64,000 nucleotides of DNA from Reticulascus tulasneorum (taxonomy: Eukaryota > Ascomycota > Sordariomycetes > Glomerellales > Reticulascaceae): positions 1,240,001-1,304,000 of the forward strand of contig LSAX01000010.1 in NCBI GenBank assembly GCA_001557505.1, in the 5' to 3' direction. Below, piece after piece: positions 46,016-57,141 of the stretch. A program made the position numbers and the translations under genes. Each line of letters begins with the position of its first letter. Within the stretch, counting starts at the first letter, position 1. The notes below the pieces were generated by a model. The model saw only the letters and a list, made by a program, of their open reading frames with translations, had not been told where the DNA came from and did not search any database.

Positions 46016-48215
46016 ATGCCCTCCCACCCCGAAGCCTTCACCCACACATTTCTCCTCCAGGGTGGGGATAGCTCGAGGGTCTTGAAGGTGATAGGCCCGA
46101 ACGAGGCCGACTTACGAAAGAAGAAAGCCCATCGAAAGAGCCGGAATGGATGCTATGCTTGTAAAAGACGCAAGGTCAAGGTGGGTGGCTTGCTCCATTT
46201 CCCGCACATGTCCCCTGAGTACTGCGTTCGCTCTTCCTTTACATACTTCCTCGGGTTGCTCCCATGAATGGGTTCTAAATCCATCCCGGGCACAGCCCCA
46301 TCCGTCCATTGTCGTGCTTTCCCATTCTTTCCGTCCTTGCTGTCCCTATTCTAGTCTTGTTCTCCTTGCTGCGCTTGACGTTCTCCTTGCCGTCCATACT
46401 CTTCAAGAAATGAGTCTGCATCTCTCTAAGCATTATCATAGTGCGATGAGCGGTATCCCTGCTACAACTGCATCAAGCGGAAAGACACATGTTCGAGATC
46501 AACAAGAGAGGCCTCCCCCCTTGGGGACGATTATGTGCCAATAATACGAAATCTTGACCCTATGCCCAATGCAGACGCCAGAGCCAACTTGCTCCATCTC
46601 GAGTTGTTCCACCACTTTGAAAATGTCACCATCGACACATTATCGTTTGAAGGAGTGTGGAGAAACTTGATTCCTCTTTCGTTCCGTGTAAGCACCTCCC
46701 CTTCCCCGTTTCTTTGAGCAACAACACGATGCACCAGCAGTATACGTCGCCACTCAACCTCAATAATCTAGTAGGTGGCTCAAGAATTTGGTTAAGAGGA
46801 GGGGGACGGAGCCCGAGAATTCAAATGGATTGGTCACAAGGCTATTGCGCTTGGTTGCCAAGAATATCCTGCTGCTGCATTATTGAGGTTGAGTTTTTAT
46901 GTGCTTGACTTTCTTCTAGCCTGATTTCTTGCAACTTCTTCCAGAATGAAGATGTTCATTGGATACCCAGTTGGCCGCCAATGCAACATGCTGACCCGAG
47001 CAGGAGGAACATCTCATGACCGCCATGCTCGCCACATCGGCACGCCATCTCAACTACCTCTGCCCACACGACGCTCGCTATTCTCAAGCAGCCATGCTCC
47101 TTCTTTCACGCAGTTGCGCTAACTTCCGGAGCGTGCTGGGCGGAGAAATTACGAGCCGGAACTGCGACGCCGTTCTGGCCACGGCCATCCTCATCCACTA
47201 TCTGACCTGGTGTGATCTGTCGTTCCTGGACGGGCAGGATCTCGACGATCTCGAGCACAACCCGCTCGATCTTATGCAAGACAAACTCTTCCTACTCAGT
47301 GCAGGCGTGCGCCAGATATTCTTCATATTACGATCAATGATCGAGGCCGAGGGCAGCGCCTTCGTCACCTTGACCAAGCATTCGCCCTGCTGCGTCGTCG
47401 AAAAGCTCATTGACGATACCGCTTCTGATTGGCAATCTGTATCGAAGCAGCTCATGCAGCTGTATGATGACCCAAGTGTCTTACAAGGCCGCACGCGTGC
47501 CCTTGAATCTGCAGACGGCACGTCATCTGCGACATCGACTTCATCTACAAGCACACCTGCTGAGATACCCATCATTCACGATGTTGAGTTACCAACGCAG
47601 AAAGAACAAGAAGCGGAACACGATGAGACCGTGGATGCTTTTAGCCTCGCCCGCCTCGCACCCAAACCGTCGGACGTCATCATCCAAGTTCAGGAGGCGG
47701 ACATCGCCCGCAGTTCGTACAAGCAAATCGTGGATCGTCTTGCGGTTATCCTTACTTTCTTGACGGAATTCAACGGCAGATCGGAACAATACTATCAAGC
47801 ATCCTCGAAGACACCATTTGTATCGCTCATGCACCCCACGCGTTCCGATATCGAACGCTACTTTCTATCCTTCCCGCTCCTCTGTTTCGGTCCGTTCCTA
47901 ACGATGGTTCAGGCCGGTGATTTAAGGGCGCTGATTGTACTCTACCACATCTACCGTACTGGGCGACTGCTCCTCGGCACGCAGGGTTCGTGGTGGGCGG
48001 CGAGGAGGTCGGTTGTGATGGAGGCAGTTCTGCGGAAGCAGTTGAAAGCTAAGGGTTTAGACGGCTGTTTGAGGCATAGTTTGGGAAAGGATGCGACAAG
48101 AGGCGGGTCGGCTGGCTGTCCAATGGATCAGGCAATAAGTGGCGGCAATGGATTCCCAACAGATCATGCGAGGAACGAGATTAATCTATTACACTTGGTT
48201 CAAGAATTCGGGTAG
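46016..48215 (+). CDS. Zn2Cys6 transcription factor, Upc2-like
   Basis: Three exons (46016-46180, 46442-46687, 47004-48215) give 540 residues. The zinc cluster at 46-72 is rebuilt across intron 1: HRKSRNGCYACKRRKVK joins CDERYPCYNCIKRKDTC. That is the complete C6 spacing, close in style to the Upc2/Ecm22 group of sterol-uptake regulators and many filamentous relatives. The rest resembles the regulatory domain of that group: LLHLELFHHFENVTIDTL, then a helical region entering with EEHLMTAMLATSARHLNYL. Target genes are unknown. Introns 1 (261 nt) and 2 (316 nt) are long for this window. I spliced exon 2 directly to exon 3 because the spacing of the conserved IP...LM...LA...HL pattern is then right. 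A small extra exon in intron 2 is possible but not needed. Its stop is 118 nt from that of the next, convergent gene. Confidence 0.8.
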
Positions 48216-48333
48216 TAAACTGCAACTAGGGTATCTAGAACTATCAAGAAAGCAACAACTGCGGCCCCTCCATCCTATTCTACGTATCCCAAACCTCCAG
48301 TAAAGGGGTCCAAACAGGATGTGTAAGGACCAT

Positions 48334-50865
48334 TCAACTCGCTCGGCCATCGCCCTGGCTGTTTGATGAAGTCGCGCCGAGGTGGCGTTTTCGGATGGCG
48401 CTAGGCTTATATCTCATATACAGGCTGTGAGTTATGAAGCCGGGCGCCCCTATTCTCAACGCATACGGAGGCCCTGGCTCAGAAGCTGTCTCCACTGACG
48501 ACTCCGGGGAATGAGGAGCGATGTACGGTGGAGGAGGTGAGTCGGCGCGCGGGTTCGCCACCGCTCTCGATCGTGGATCTTCTTCTCGTGCCGGCATATC
48601 GGTGACGGTGCTCTCGGAGACTGGATCACTGGCCATCTCCTGCCTGGATGTCACAATGGCTGGGCTGCGGCCACCATTTTCATGATTATCGAGGACCGCA
48701 GGTGTGGCAGGAATTTGACTCTGAACAGGCGCCAGGTCATCCAACTCGATCTCTTGGGCCAGTCGCCCATTACCATCCTCCACTAAGCCAATTATACCAT
48801 CCACCTTCTCCAGCTCCCGCAATGTTTGGTTGGACACTTGGCCCAGGGGAGGTAATTCTACCTCGTCCTGTACCTGCACACCAACTCTCATCATGGCCAT
48901 AGCATCCAGGGTAGGCGTCCACGTAGGAACGCTGTATACGTAACAGAGCAGCAAGAGGAGCAGGAGTACCTGAAGGGCAATCAAGCAGCTAATCGCAATA
49001 ATCGCTCCGCGTCCCCTCCGCGGTCCGGCCAGCTCGACTCCCTGCTTGTTCCATATCTTTCTGCCGTCTGCGGATGCTGCTACCAAATGCGCCTCGTTGA
49101 CGAGGTACATTGTCAGTTCCAAGACCTTCTCTGCGACCATCGGGCTACCAAAGGCCAAGGCCGTCGAGTATGCAACCACGGCAAGAGCCTCCTCCGGATC
49201 CTGGTCGGGCTGACAATCGCTTGCATCCAGGCGAAAGTATAACCACAAGTCTGCAGTGAAATTGTGCACGTCGTCAATTTCCATGTGAGCGAATGGTGAT
49301 CGGACGTGGTCGCAGAGCTGAGGATCTGCGCCGTGGGCGGTTGCATTCATCACCATCTGCGCAATACTGAAAAACGAACCATCACCGAATAATGACATTG
49401 CCGCCATCATCAACGGACCGGTGACGGGCTCGGTTGCGTGGGGAGTCGGGTAGCTTGAGATAATCAGCACATGTGAGCAAATGGGAGCATCAGGGCAGGG
49501 AAGCTTACCCGTTCCGAGTGAGGAGCCGATCATAATCATCGTAGTCGTGAAATGTTGCCTTCATCTCCGCAACAGAGGGCCACTTTTCCAGCAACTCCGT
49601 CGCCTTGTAGCCATTGCGAAAGTTCCCCGGTTCAAAGTATCCTCTTGTGGTCCCACCAGTGCAATGAACCGTCATGTTTTGCATGCCATCCAGATCACTG
49701 AACCCCGTGATGGTTGACAGGTTCCTCCAAGCGTCGATATACAAGTCTTCCATGATATCTTGACGGTCACGATGCCCCTCCCAGGCGGGCACCGCCATGT
49801 TCCCAGGAACACAGATCTGAATTCCAAACTTGTCCGACGAGGCAGTTACTACGAACGGCTCGGTCCCGGTACAGGTCAGGGGGTACTCCTCGCGTGTGAT
49901 CTCCTGGCATGTGACAGAGGAGTTCATTCTCAAAGAGTGTTGGAATGAGCCACCAGTCGTTGTGTTACTCGGGAGTGCAGATACCCAGTATGTATGATCG
50001 AAAGTGAAGTCCTCGTCCCGGTCGTAGCGATAATACCTGTTGAATATAGTGTCAAAGTTGTTGTCCGCTGGGGCGCCGATCCAAAGGTGACTCTGGGGTT
50101 CCATCGCAGTCACGACGTTCATCTTCTCAATGACCGCCTGGATGACCGTGCCGCGGAATGTTTCTGCAAGACTATCGGGTTCAGGCTCGAATCCCACAAC
50201 ATGGTAGTCCAACTCGTCGTAGCCATTACAGCCTGGAGCCCATTTCTCAGACTGCGGCCACCACTCGTCGCAGGTAAACACCGTGCGATATTCCCAAGGG
50301 ACGAGGTACGATTGTAGCGGGGGTTGGAGAAACACTCAATGGAAGTCAACCAAATGCGCGGGCGTTCAGAAAGGGAGAGCCACATACCCAAAATGATCAA
50401 CAAGGTTGCGATCGAGAGGTACCAGCTTCGACCGACAAACCCCGTTGCACCGATCCGATCGATGGTTACCCAGTCCCTGTTCGAGAGCGCAAGAAGTTGG
50501 GGCAAATTAAGTGACCGGCGGAGGCGCCTTCGCTGCGAATACACCACAGCACCATATGCCAGAAGTTCGGAGACAAGCGTCAAGGCAAGTAGTGTGGCGA
50601 TTGAGTTCAGGATTGGGATGGCAGTCAGCCATCGCTGGTACTTTTTGACATCCTTTGTGAGCAACGTCATGGGCGTGCTTATCATACATATAAGAACCCA
50701 TGGCGGGATGAGAAAGGCAAGGTACAGGGCCGCAATACAGATCGGCCGCACGTAGTATCGCAGTGGCTGTTGAACCTTCGCCGGCGAGTACTTCGATCGT
50801 GGTTGCACAGCGCTTGCCCAGTATCCCGGCGGCCTTGGCTCGGGTTCGACCGTGTCTCGCTCCAT
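48334..50865 (-). CDS. Large multi-pass membrane protein of unknown function
   Basis: Three exons on the minus strand (50388-50865, 49509-50334, 48334-49453) give 807 residues. Three membrane helices lie in the first 170 residues (ICIAALYLAFLIPPWVLICM; ILNSIATLLALTLVSELLAY; WYLSIATLLIILVFL). A large ectodomain (about 170-580) follows, with many N-glycosylation sequons (SNTTTGG, MNSSVTC, NATAHG) and paired Cys. A strong fourth helix (about 584-608, IIAISCLIALQVLLLLLLLC) leads to a Pro/Ser-rich cytosolic tail. Recalled Sordariomycete integral membrane proteins share PLQSYLVPWEYR, the WVSALPSNTTTG block and TTRGYFEPGN, but none has a known role. Intron 1 breaks helix three and intron 2 lies in the ectodomain. 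The topology suggests a cell-surface receptor or sensor; that is inference only. Confidence 0.82.
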
Positions 50866-51478
50866 GATCGTCAGATGGGCCGAACACAATGTTGTGTAGC
50901 AGATCAACGATTTGTATGAAAGACCAAGGTGATGGCTGGACACAGCCTGATATATTATTGCTACAGTTCTATAGCGTCGTATCGCTCTAATCTGGGTACG
51001 GACGGCCCCCAAGACTGGGCAGCATTGATAAGGCACAGCGCCGAATCGCATCAAAGGCTTTGGTTGTCTGGGTGCGGAGATGCTTCCATTTCAAGAGGGC
51101 TCGACCCAAAAACTCTTGGAATAGGCCTCCAATATTGCTACTCAAACCGGGCAACATTAACGCCACGAGCCAATCGAGCATGAATTTTTGACCACTCAAA
51201 CCATGTCGCCCAAACTTCTGCACCCCTACAAATTCAGCCCTGCTGTGCCACTCCCAGGATCTGAATTGTATAAAGCCCTTTTTCGAGAGCATGTAATATG
51301 ACCGGCGAAGTAATAAGTCAGCTTCCATAAATTCGATTATCCGGCTTCGTGTGCGGCATGACTCTGACTAGAGTCCTTCGTCCGACAACTCGAGTTGATG
51401 GGTATCCAGCTTATAGATGAGCCGTTAAATGACAGCCAATAAAGGCAACGGGCCAACATGTGCGAACAGTAGAACAGC
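50866..51478. other. Intergenic region
   Basis: This 613-nt stretch lies between the membrane-protein start and the phosphoesterase stop, both on minus. No gene seen. Confidence 0.5.
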
Positions 51479-52711
51479 TCACTCCCCAGTGTCCGTGGGG
51501 TACTTGTCCACCCCGTAAGTCTCATTCAACGAAACTCGGGTGACAACATTGCCGTCCTCCATCCTGACCCAAGTTTCGACAGTCATCTCATCATCGCCGT
51601 CACCGCCAAAGAACGACAACTTGATGATTCGCGCACCGCGGTTCCAAGCGCCGTATCCGCCGTAGCCAGTGTGCTTTGAGAAGCACAGAAATGGTGCCTC
51701 GCTGCCGAGTCCTTTCTCAGGCCAGGTTGAGCACCATGAGTTGCCGTGATCGTGCCCAACATAGATGCTGTGTAGACCATCTGCCGCAAGAAGCGCCTTG
51801 ACAAAAGCCGAGTCATCTGACCCCTCGCCTTCTATTGACAGTGGCACATCGGCGTTCAAACCTGGAAACCGGGTCGGATCAAGTTCAGATCTTTGGGCTT
51901 CAAGAAACACATGTGGCGGAATATGGACGAAGGCGATGCTTGGGAGAGCGCGTCCGTATTTTTTCTGCAGCTCGTTATGCGTTTTAGTGAACCATTTGGC
52001 AGTTTCCGGAGCCACCCAGTTCGGTATATCGTCAAGATCATCCGGGTCTCCTTGCAGAGTGCTGCCTCCTCTACTGTCGAAGAACCATAGGACCGCAGCA
52101 GGATCCGGGCCAATTCCTTCAACTAAGATGTAGTAGTTGGTGATTCCTGGGAGATGCCATCCCATTGAGTTTGTGTAGGAGAGATCGTAGCCTTTGTCAG
52201 CTTTGAAGAGCTCTTCCCGCGACAAGTTGAACTTGGCGTCGTGATTGCCATATGTCGATGCCCAGGGCACCCGGCGTTCCAGCATGGGCTTGACGATTTG
52301 GTCGACGTAGGCTGAAGAATTCTCACGAAATGTGTCTTCGCCGGTAATCAGGTCTCCATTCAGCACAACCAGCTGCAGGTTCTCATTCTTGAGAATTGAG
52401 CGCATGGCCTCGGTGGAATTGATGTCCTGGTCGATGCCCCATCCGTGCTCTTCCTCCCCGAAATGGAGGTCGGAGAAGATCCCAATGGTGAAGTCGGTCT
52501 GCCGCGAAAGCTTAAGATTCGGTTTGCTGAGGGATGGCTCTCTCAGCGGTATTCTGCCGGGCGAGAGATTCATTACTAGCATCGCCATGAAGAAGAATGT
52601 GAGGAAGAAGATGAAGACAATCTGGGCAACTCTGCCCAGCAACCGCAGCGTCGGGTGCGGCGCGGTCTCCATCTTGGGGATTTGGCCTGCTTGCCCGGCG
52701 CGATTTGGCAT
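51479..52711 (-). CDS. Calcineurin-like phosphoesterase (Dcr2-like), membrane-anchored
   Basis: Single exon, 410 residues from the first ATG at 52709-52711. The frame is open upstream but has no ATG there. A membrane anchor lies near the N-terminus (about 27-47, LGRVAQIVFIFFLTFFFMAM), giving a type II topology. The metallophosphoesterase domain has all signature blocks in order: FSDLHFG (about 80), NGDLITGE (about 120), TYGNHD (about 160), FVHIPPH (about 265) and VGHDHGN (about 317). These are the ligands of the two-metal centre, so the enzyme should be active. Closest style is the Dcr2 group, whose yeast member dephosphorylates Sic1 and acts on Ire1. The substrate here is unknown. Possible N-glycosylation sites (NSSAY, NETYG) fit a luminal or secreted catalytic domain. 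Confidence 0.9.
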   Translation of the reverse strand: MPNRAGQAGQIPKMETAPHPTLRLLGRVAQIVFIFFLTFFFMAMLVMNLSPGRIPLREPSLSKPNLKLSRQTDFTIGIFSDLHFGEEEHGWGIDQDINSTEAMRSILKNENLQLVVLNGDLITGEDTFRENSSAYVDQIVKPMLERRVPWASTYGNHDAKFNLSREELFKADKGYDLSYTNSMGWHLPGITNYYILVEGIGPDPAAVLWFFDSRGGSTLQGDPDDLDDIPNWVAPETAKWFTKTHNELQKKYGRALPSIAFVHIPPHVFLEAQRSELDPTRFPGLNADVPLSIEGEGSDDSAFVKALLAADGLHSIYVGHDHGNSWCSTWPEKGLGSEAPFLCFSKHTGYGGYGAWNRGARIIKLSFFGGDGDDEMTVETWVRMEDGNVVTRVSLNETYGVDKYPTDTGE

Positions 52712-53924
52712 TGCGTGAGATGTTTCCGAGTATCCTGAGAGATGACTGCTGGGGCAACCGACTTGATTGAGATAGGTGGTCAATACGCGGTTGGTGGAAA
52801 TGACGAAACAATTCGGTAGTTTTTGACAGTCAGCCCCCGCACTTCATGATCAGCGACGGCGGTGCAGATTGAAGGGCATCGCGATTGCTTTTGCTAAGGA
52901 AGCCGGTTCTACAGCATGTGAATGTTGGAAATTCATCGACCCAAGAGGTGGCGGCTTGGGAAACAGAAGTATGCCAACCTGGAACATTCCACTTGGACGT
53001 GGAGAGAAATGGTAAGAGTGTTGTTTCAAAGTTCAAACGATGCTAAAGCCCAAGCGACCCACAGCACGACGCGCCAAATTGGGGGGCATGTTTTAGTTCG
53101 CTATAATACTCGTTAGCGTGCGCGCACCGATGTCCATGCAGAAGCCTTGTCGGCAAGTCAGGCTGCTCTATATACAGGCGGTACGTACTAACTAATTAGG
53201 GTAATATTGTACGTCCAATTGCGTGACCCAAGAATGTAGCCGGCGGCATTTCGCTCTGGCCTTGCACAGCTACTCGCAGTGAAATGTCTCTGCTTCATAC
53301 GTGCTAGCTTTACTCATAGAGCACCCAGGAATATGAAGCCCAGCTACCCCAAAGTTCTGCAGCCTACTAGGACAGACATCTTGCTCAACTTGCGTCTCGT
53401 TCACAAAGCTCCAAAGATGACAAGCGGACGTCTGTGAGAACTCGTCACCCTGACCGGGCCGCGCAATGGGGGGACCTCACCATAATCGACACCCCCAGAA
53501 CTGAATGAGCAGGGGGTGGCAGATAAGAGCTCCGACTGATACCAAGTCTCTTATCCAGATCTAGTTACTGTACGCTGGAGTCTCCTAGCCTATTGCAGGG
53601 AATTCCCTTCTTCTACTAGCAACTGATAAGGGTAGCTACATCAAAGCAGCGTGACCCCTCCTCCCAGAGCTCTGGAGCTTTACTCCCCCGGCCGACTTGC
53701 CGACCTTCCCACCTCGTTCATGATTGCGTCTCCGTGTCAAGGGCCTTTTGCCAATCCTGTAACCCCCGGTCTCTTCTTTGGCAATCAATTGGCCCGTTGG
53801 ATTGGGTTATTCGGGAGTTGAAATGGTCAATTGATCCTCTTATTTAGGCCAATGCTCTCCCAGAATCCTGCTGTTTGCCCTCCTGCAAGCGACCTGTTCG
53901 ATATTCCATCCAGCTGCCGGAAAC
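52712..53924. other. Divergent intergenic region
   Basis: This 1.2-kb stretch lies between the phosphoesterase and amidohydrolase starts. No gene seen. The last 200 nt include CAAT-like words around an inverted repeat (CCAATCAATTGG-type, near 53780-53810). Confidence 0.45.
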
Positions 53925-56900
53925 ATGTCGCTCCCAACAGCCAAAGGCCCTACGAAAGAGGAAGAGGAGCAGCTCCTCGGCCAGTTTCAATCCCAACCAA
54001 ACTGCCCACCTCCCTACGAAGCAGAAGCCTACCCTCGAGTACCGCGACGCCGTGTCCTTTCCCGCAAGCTGTATTCGGTCCCTGTGCTCCTGGCATTGGT
54101 CTTGACAATCGCGGTATCCTGCCTTTGCCTGCTCTTAGAGCGCGAAACCAAGGTCAGACGAGGCGCCCAGCATGCATACCCGGCGCGCCTCAGCCATTTC
54201 GAGCAGTCGTTGGAGCATTGCGCGTCTCTGGAAAAGTTTCCCAAACGGCCTGACCCGCAGAGTCGAAAGACGAACCCGCGATGGAACTCGGTGCGTGGCC
54301 AGAACGCGACAGTCATATTGCGAAACATGACCTTCTTTGATGGCGAGTCTATTCTCCCGGAGCCAATGGACATCAAGTTTAGCAAGGGCTTGATCTTGGA
54401 GTTGGCGCCGACATCGTCCAAGTCGATCGCTGCGGACGACGCCGTCGAGCACAACCTGCATGGCCGCTTTGTGACGCCTGGGCTAGTCGATATGCACTCG
54501 CATCACTCGATCAGCGTGTGGCCAAGGACGTCATCAAACGAAGACGATAACGAGGTGCATGCCGATACGGGGCCGCTGACCCCTATGCTCCGGGCTCTCG
54601 ACGGCATGAAGGCCTACGATATAGGCACACGAATCATCATGTCCGGCGGCGTCACCACGTCGTTGGTCATCCCTGGCTCTGCAAACATCATGGGTGGCGA
54701 GGGCACTGTGGTCAAAAATGCTCTGAAGTCGGGAGAGCTGGGCGAGTACATCATGGAGGAGATGCTGCTGGAGCACGGCATCCCCATCGAGGAGCGTCAT
54801 CGATACATGAAGATGGCTTGCGGCGAGAACCCAAGCCGGGTCTACCACCACACCCGCATGGGCAACGCCTGGATCCTTCGCGAGCAACTTGCAAAGGCAA
54901 AGAACTTGATGTCCAAGCAAATCGAGTACTGTGCCGCCGCGACGCGAGTCTCGGCCGCTTCCTCCGTAGAAAAGAGCCGGTTTGTTGAGCAAATGGGCAA
55001 CTTCCCCTCCGAGCTGAAGTTGGAATCCACCGTCGGAATGCTCCGCGGCAGAGTCGCCATGCAGAACCATTGCTACCTGCCCGAAGATTTCGAGACCATG
55101 CTCCGGATCAGTCATGAGTTCGGGTTCCGAGTGCGTGCCTTCCATCATGCGATCGAGGCATGGCAGGTCCCAGAGATGATCAAGGCATATGGAGAGTAAG
55201 TCCAGCCGTCTCCCAGGGTCGCAAACTTGGAAACAGTCGAAGCTGATGCAGTCGTAGCAACATTACTATCGCAACGTTCGCCGAGTTCAGTCTTTACAAG
55301 TGGGAAGCGTACTTTCCCAGCTTATGGGCTGGCAAGATCCTTAACGACCATGGTATCCCCGTGGCATATAAATCCGATCACGGTGGAGAGGAAACTTCGG
55401 CCAAATATCTCATGTCCCAGGCGGGAGTTGGGCACTCTTTCCATCTACCGATCGAGAAGGCTTTGCAGTCCGTCACATCTATCCCCGCCAAGGCAATAGA
55501 TCTCGACTTCCGCGTTGGGTACGCGCGGCCAGGATATGACGCCGACTTGACTGTATGGGATTCTCACCCGCTGTCCATAGGAGCAACCCCACTCCAAGTC
55601 TTCATCGATGGCGTGCCGCAGTTAGAGCACATCAAAGTCAAGGAGAGCATGGGCACGACATTCACAGACGCTGCCACGGATGCCCAGCCAGAGGAACCTA
55701 AGATGCGGACCGTGATGGAGAAAGAAGCGAGGGAGAGCTTCTGCAAGACGTCCAAAAAGCCAAAGCAAAGCTTTATCATCAATGGCATCGCCAAGGCTTT
55801 CCTGGACAACCATCCGCAGCTGACATCCTCTCTCGAGGACGCTGAGGGGCAGAATCTGACACTCGTCATCAACCAGGGCTCCGTGACGTGCCTTAATACC
55901 GCGGAAAAATGCGAAACCTTTGCCGTCCAGGTAGGCAGCGACCCCTCCATGGTCAAGCTCAACCTCTCCAACGGCTACCTCCTCCCCGGCCTTACAGCTT
56001 TGAGCTTTGGCCTCGGTATGAAAGAAATTGCCACCGAGCCTGAGACTGGCGACGGCTATACGAACCCTTTCCTTGACGGAAGCAACCCGGACAATCTCGA
56101 CTACGCAAAGTACGGCATCCAGCTAGAGGGCAAGACCTTCTGGCGTGCGCGCATGGGCGGCGTCACGCGTGCCATAACACCGGTTAATAGCCTCGGCGGG
56201 CTGGTCAACGGCGTGAGCGTCGGAATCTTGACGAGGGCGGGCAAGACTTTGCTAGACGGCGGCGTGTTCCAGAGCGACGTGGCGCTACATGTTACGATTG
56301 ACACGGAGAGCATGATCAGTGAATCGACGGTGAGCAATGCTGTCAAGAAGCTGAGAAAGATCCTCGTGGACGGCAAGGGGAAGCACAACGGCACGACCTT
56401 TGGGGAAGTCGCGGAGGGAAAGCTACCGCTCGTAGTGAATGCCAATAACCAGGTATGTGGTCGACTAAAGAAGTTTATGGCATATGCTAACCGGAGCCCC
56501 TCACAGTATGACATACAGCAAGTAATTCTAATCAAAAAGGACTTTCCGGATGTCAACATCATCATAGTAGGAGGAGCTGAAGCCCCACTGGTGAGTGCTT
56601 TCACAAATGGTGTGATATGAATCAAGGCTGATATTCAAATCTATAGGTCGCAAAGGAGTTGGCAGAGGCACAGATACCTCTCATCCTCACCGCAACCCGT
56701 CCGGGGCCAGAAGAGTTCCGGCACAGGGATGCGGTCGTTGGTCCACCATTGACACCCAGCGTTGCGAGATACCTCTCCGACGCCGGCGTCTTCTACGCCA
56801 TCGCAATAGCCTCAGCAGGTAAATTTTGTCCTCAACCCCGTCTGCCATGACTCTTACTGACGATCCATACTGACCTAGAGGGAGACTATCGTATCCACGC

Positions 56901-57141
56901 TCTTGCTCTCGAGGCGGCATGGACGGCCAAGTACGCGGGTCTCAGCGACCGCAAAGCGGTCCGTCTCGTGTCAACGAATGTGGAGGACATTTTCGGTCTC
57001 AAGAAGAGCAAGGACATTGTGGTATGGGAAGGGAGCCCGTTACAGTTTGGAGGGAGTGTCGTCCTCTCGTTCGAGGAGAACGACGACACAGGGAAGATGG
57101 AGGTGGCCGGGTGCTGGCCTGAGGAGGTTGATGACGAGTGA
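53925..57141 (+). CDS. Membrane-anchored tandem amidohydrolase
   Basis: Five exons (53925-55195, about 55258-56452, 56507-56590, 56647-56818, 56879-57141) give about 994 residues. A single helix near residues 50-72 (VPVLLALVLTIAVSCLCLLL) suggests a type II membrane protein. The first amidohydrolase unit has FVTPGLVDMHSHH (about 184-196, the HxH metal site), GGVTTSLVIPGSANIMGGEG, FHHAIEAWQ, and SDHGGEETSAKY. It closes at about 518 with DADLTVWDSHPLSIG, the normal end of the family's beta domain. A second, weaker unit follows: its matching segment is LLPGLTALSFGLGM with no HxH, and it closes with DIVVWEGSPLQFG near residue 953. So it looks like an internal duplication whose second half has lost the metal site. 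Exon 2 could also start at 55252 (acceptor GATGCAG), adding two residues. The substrate is unknown. Confidence 0.86.
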
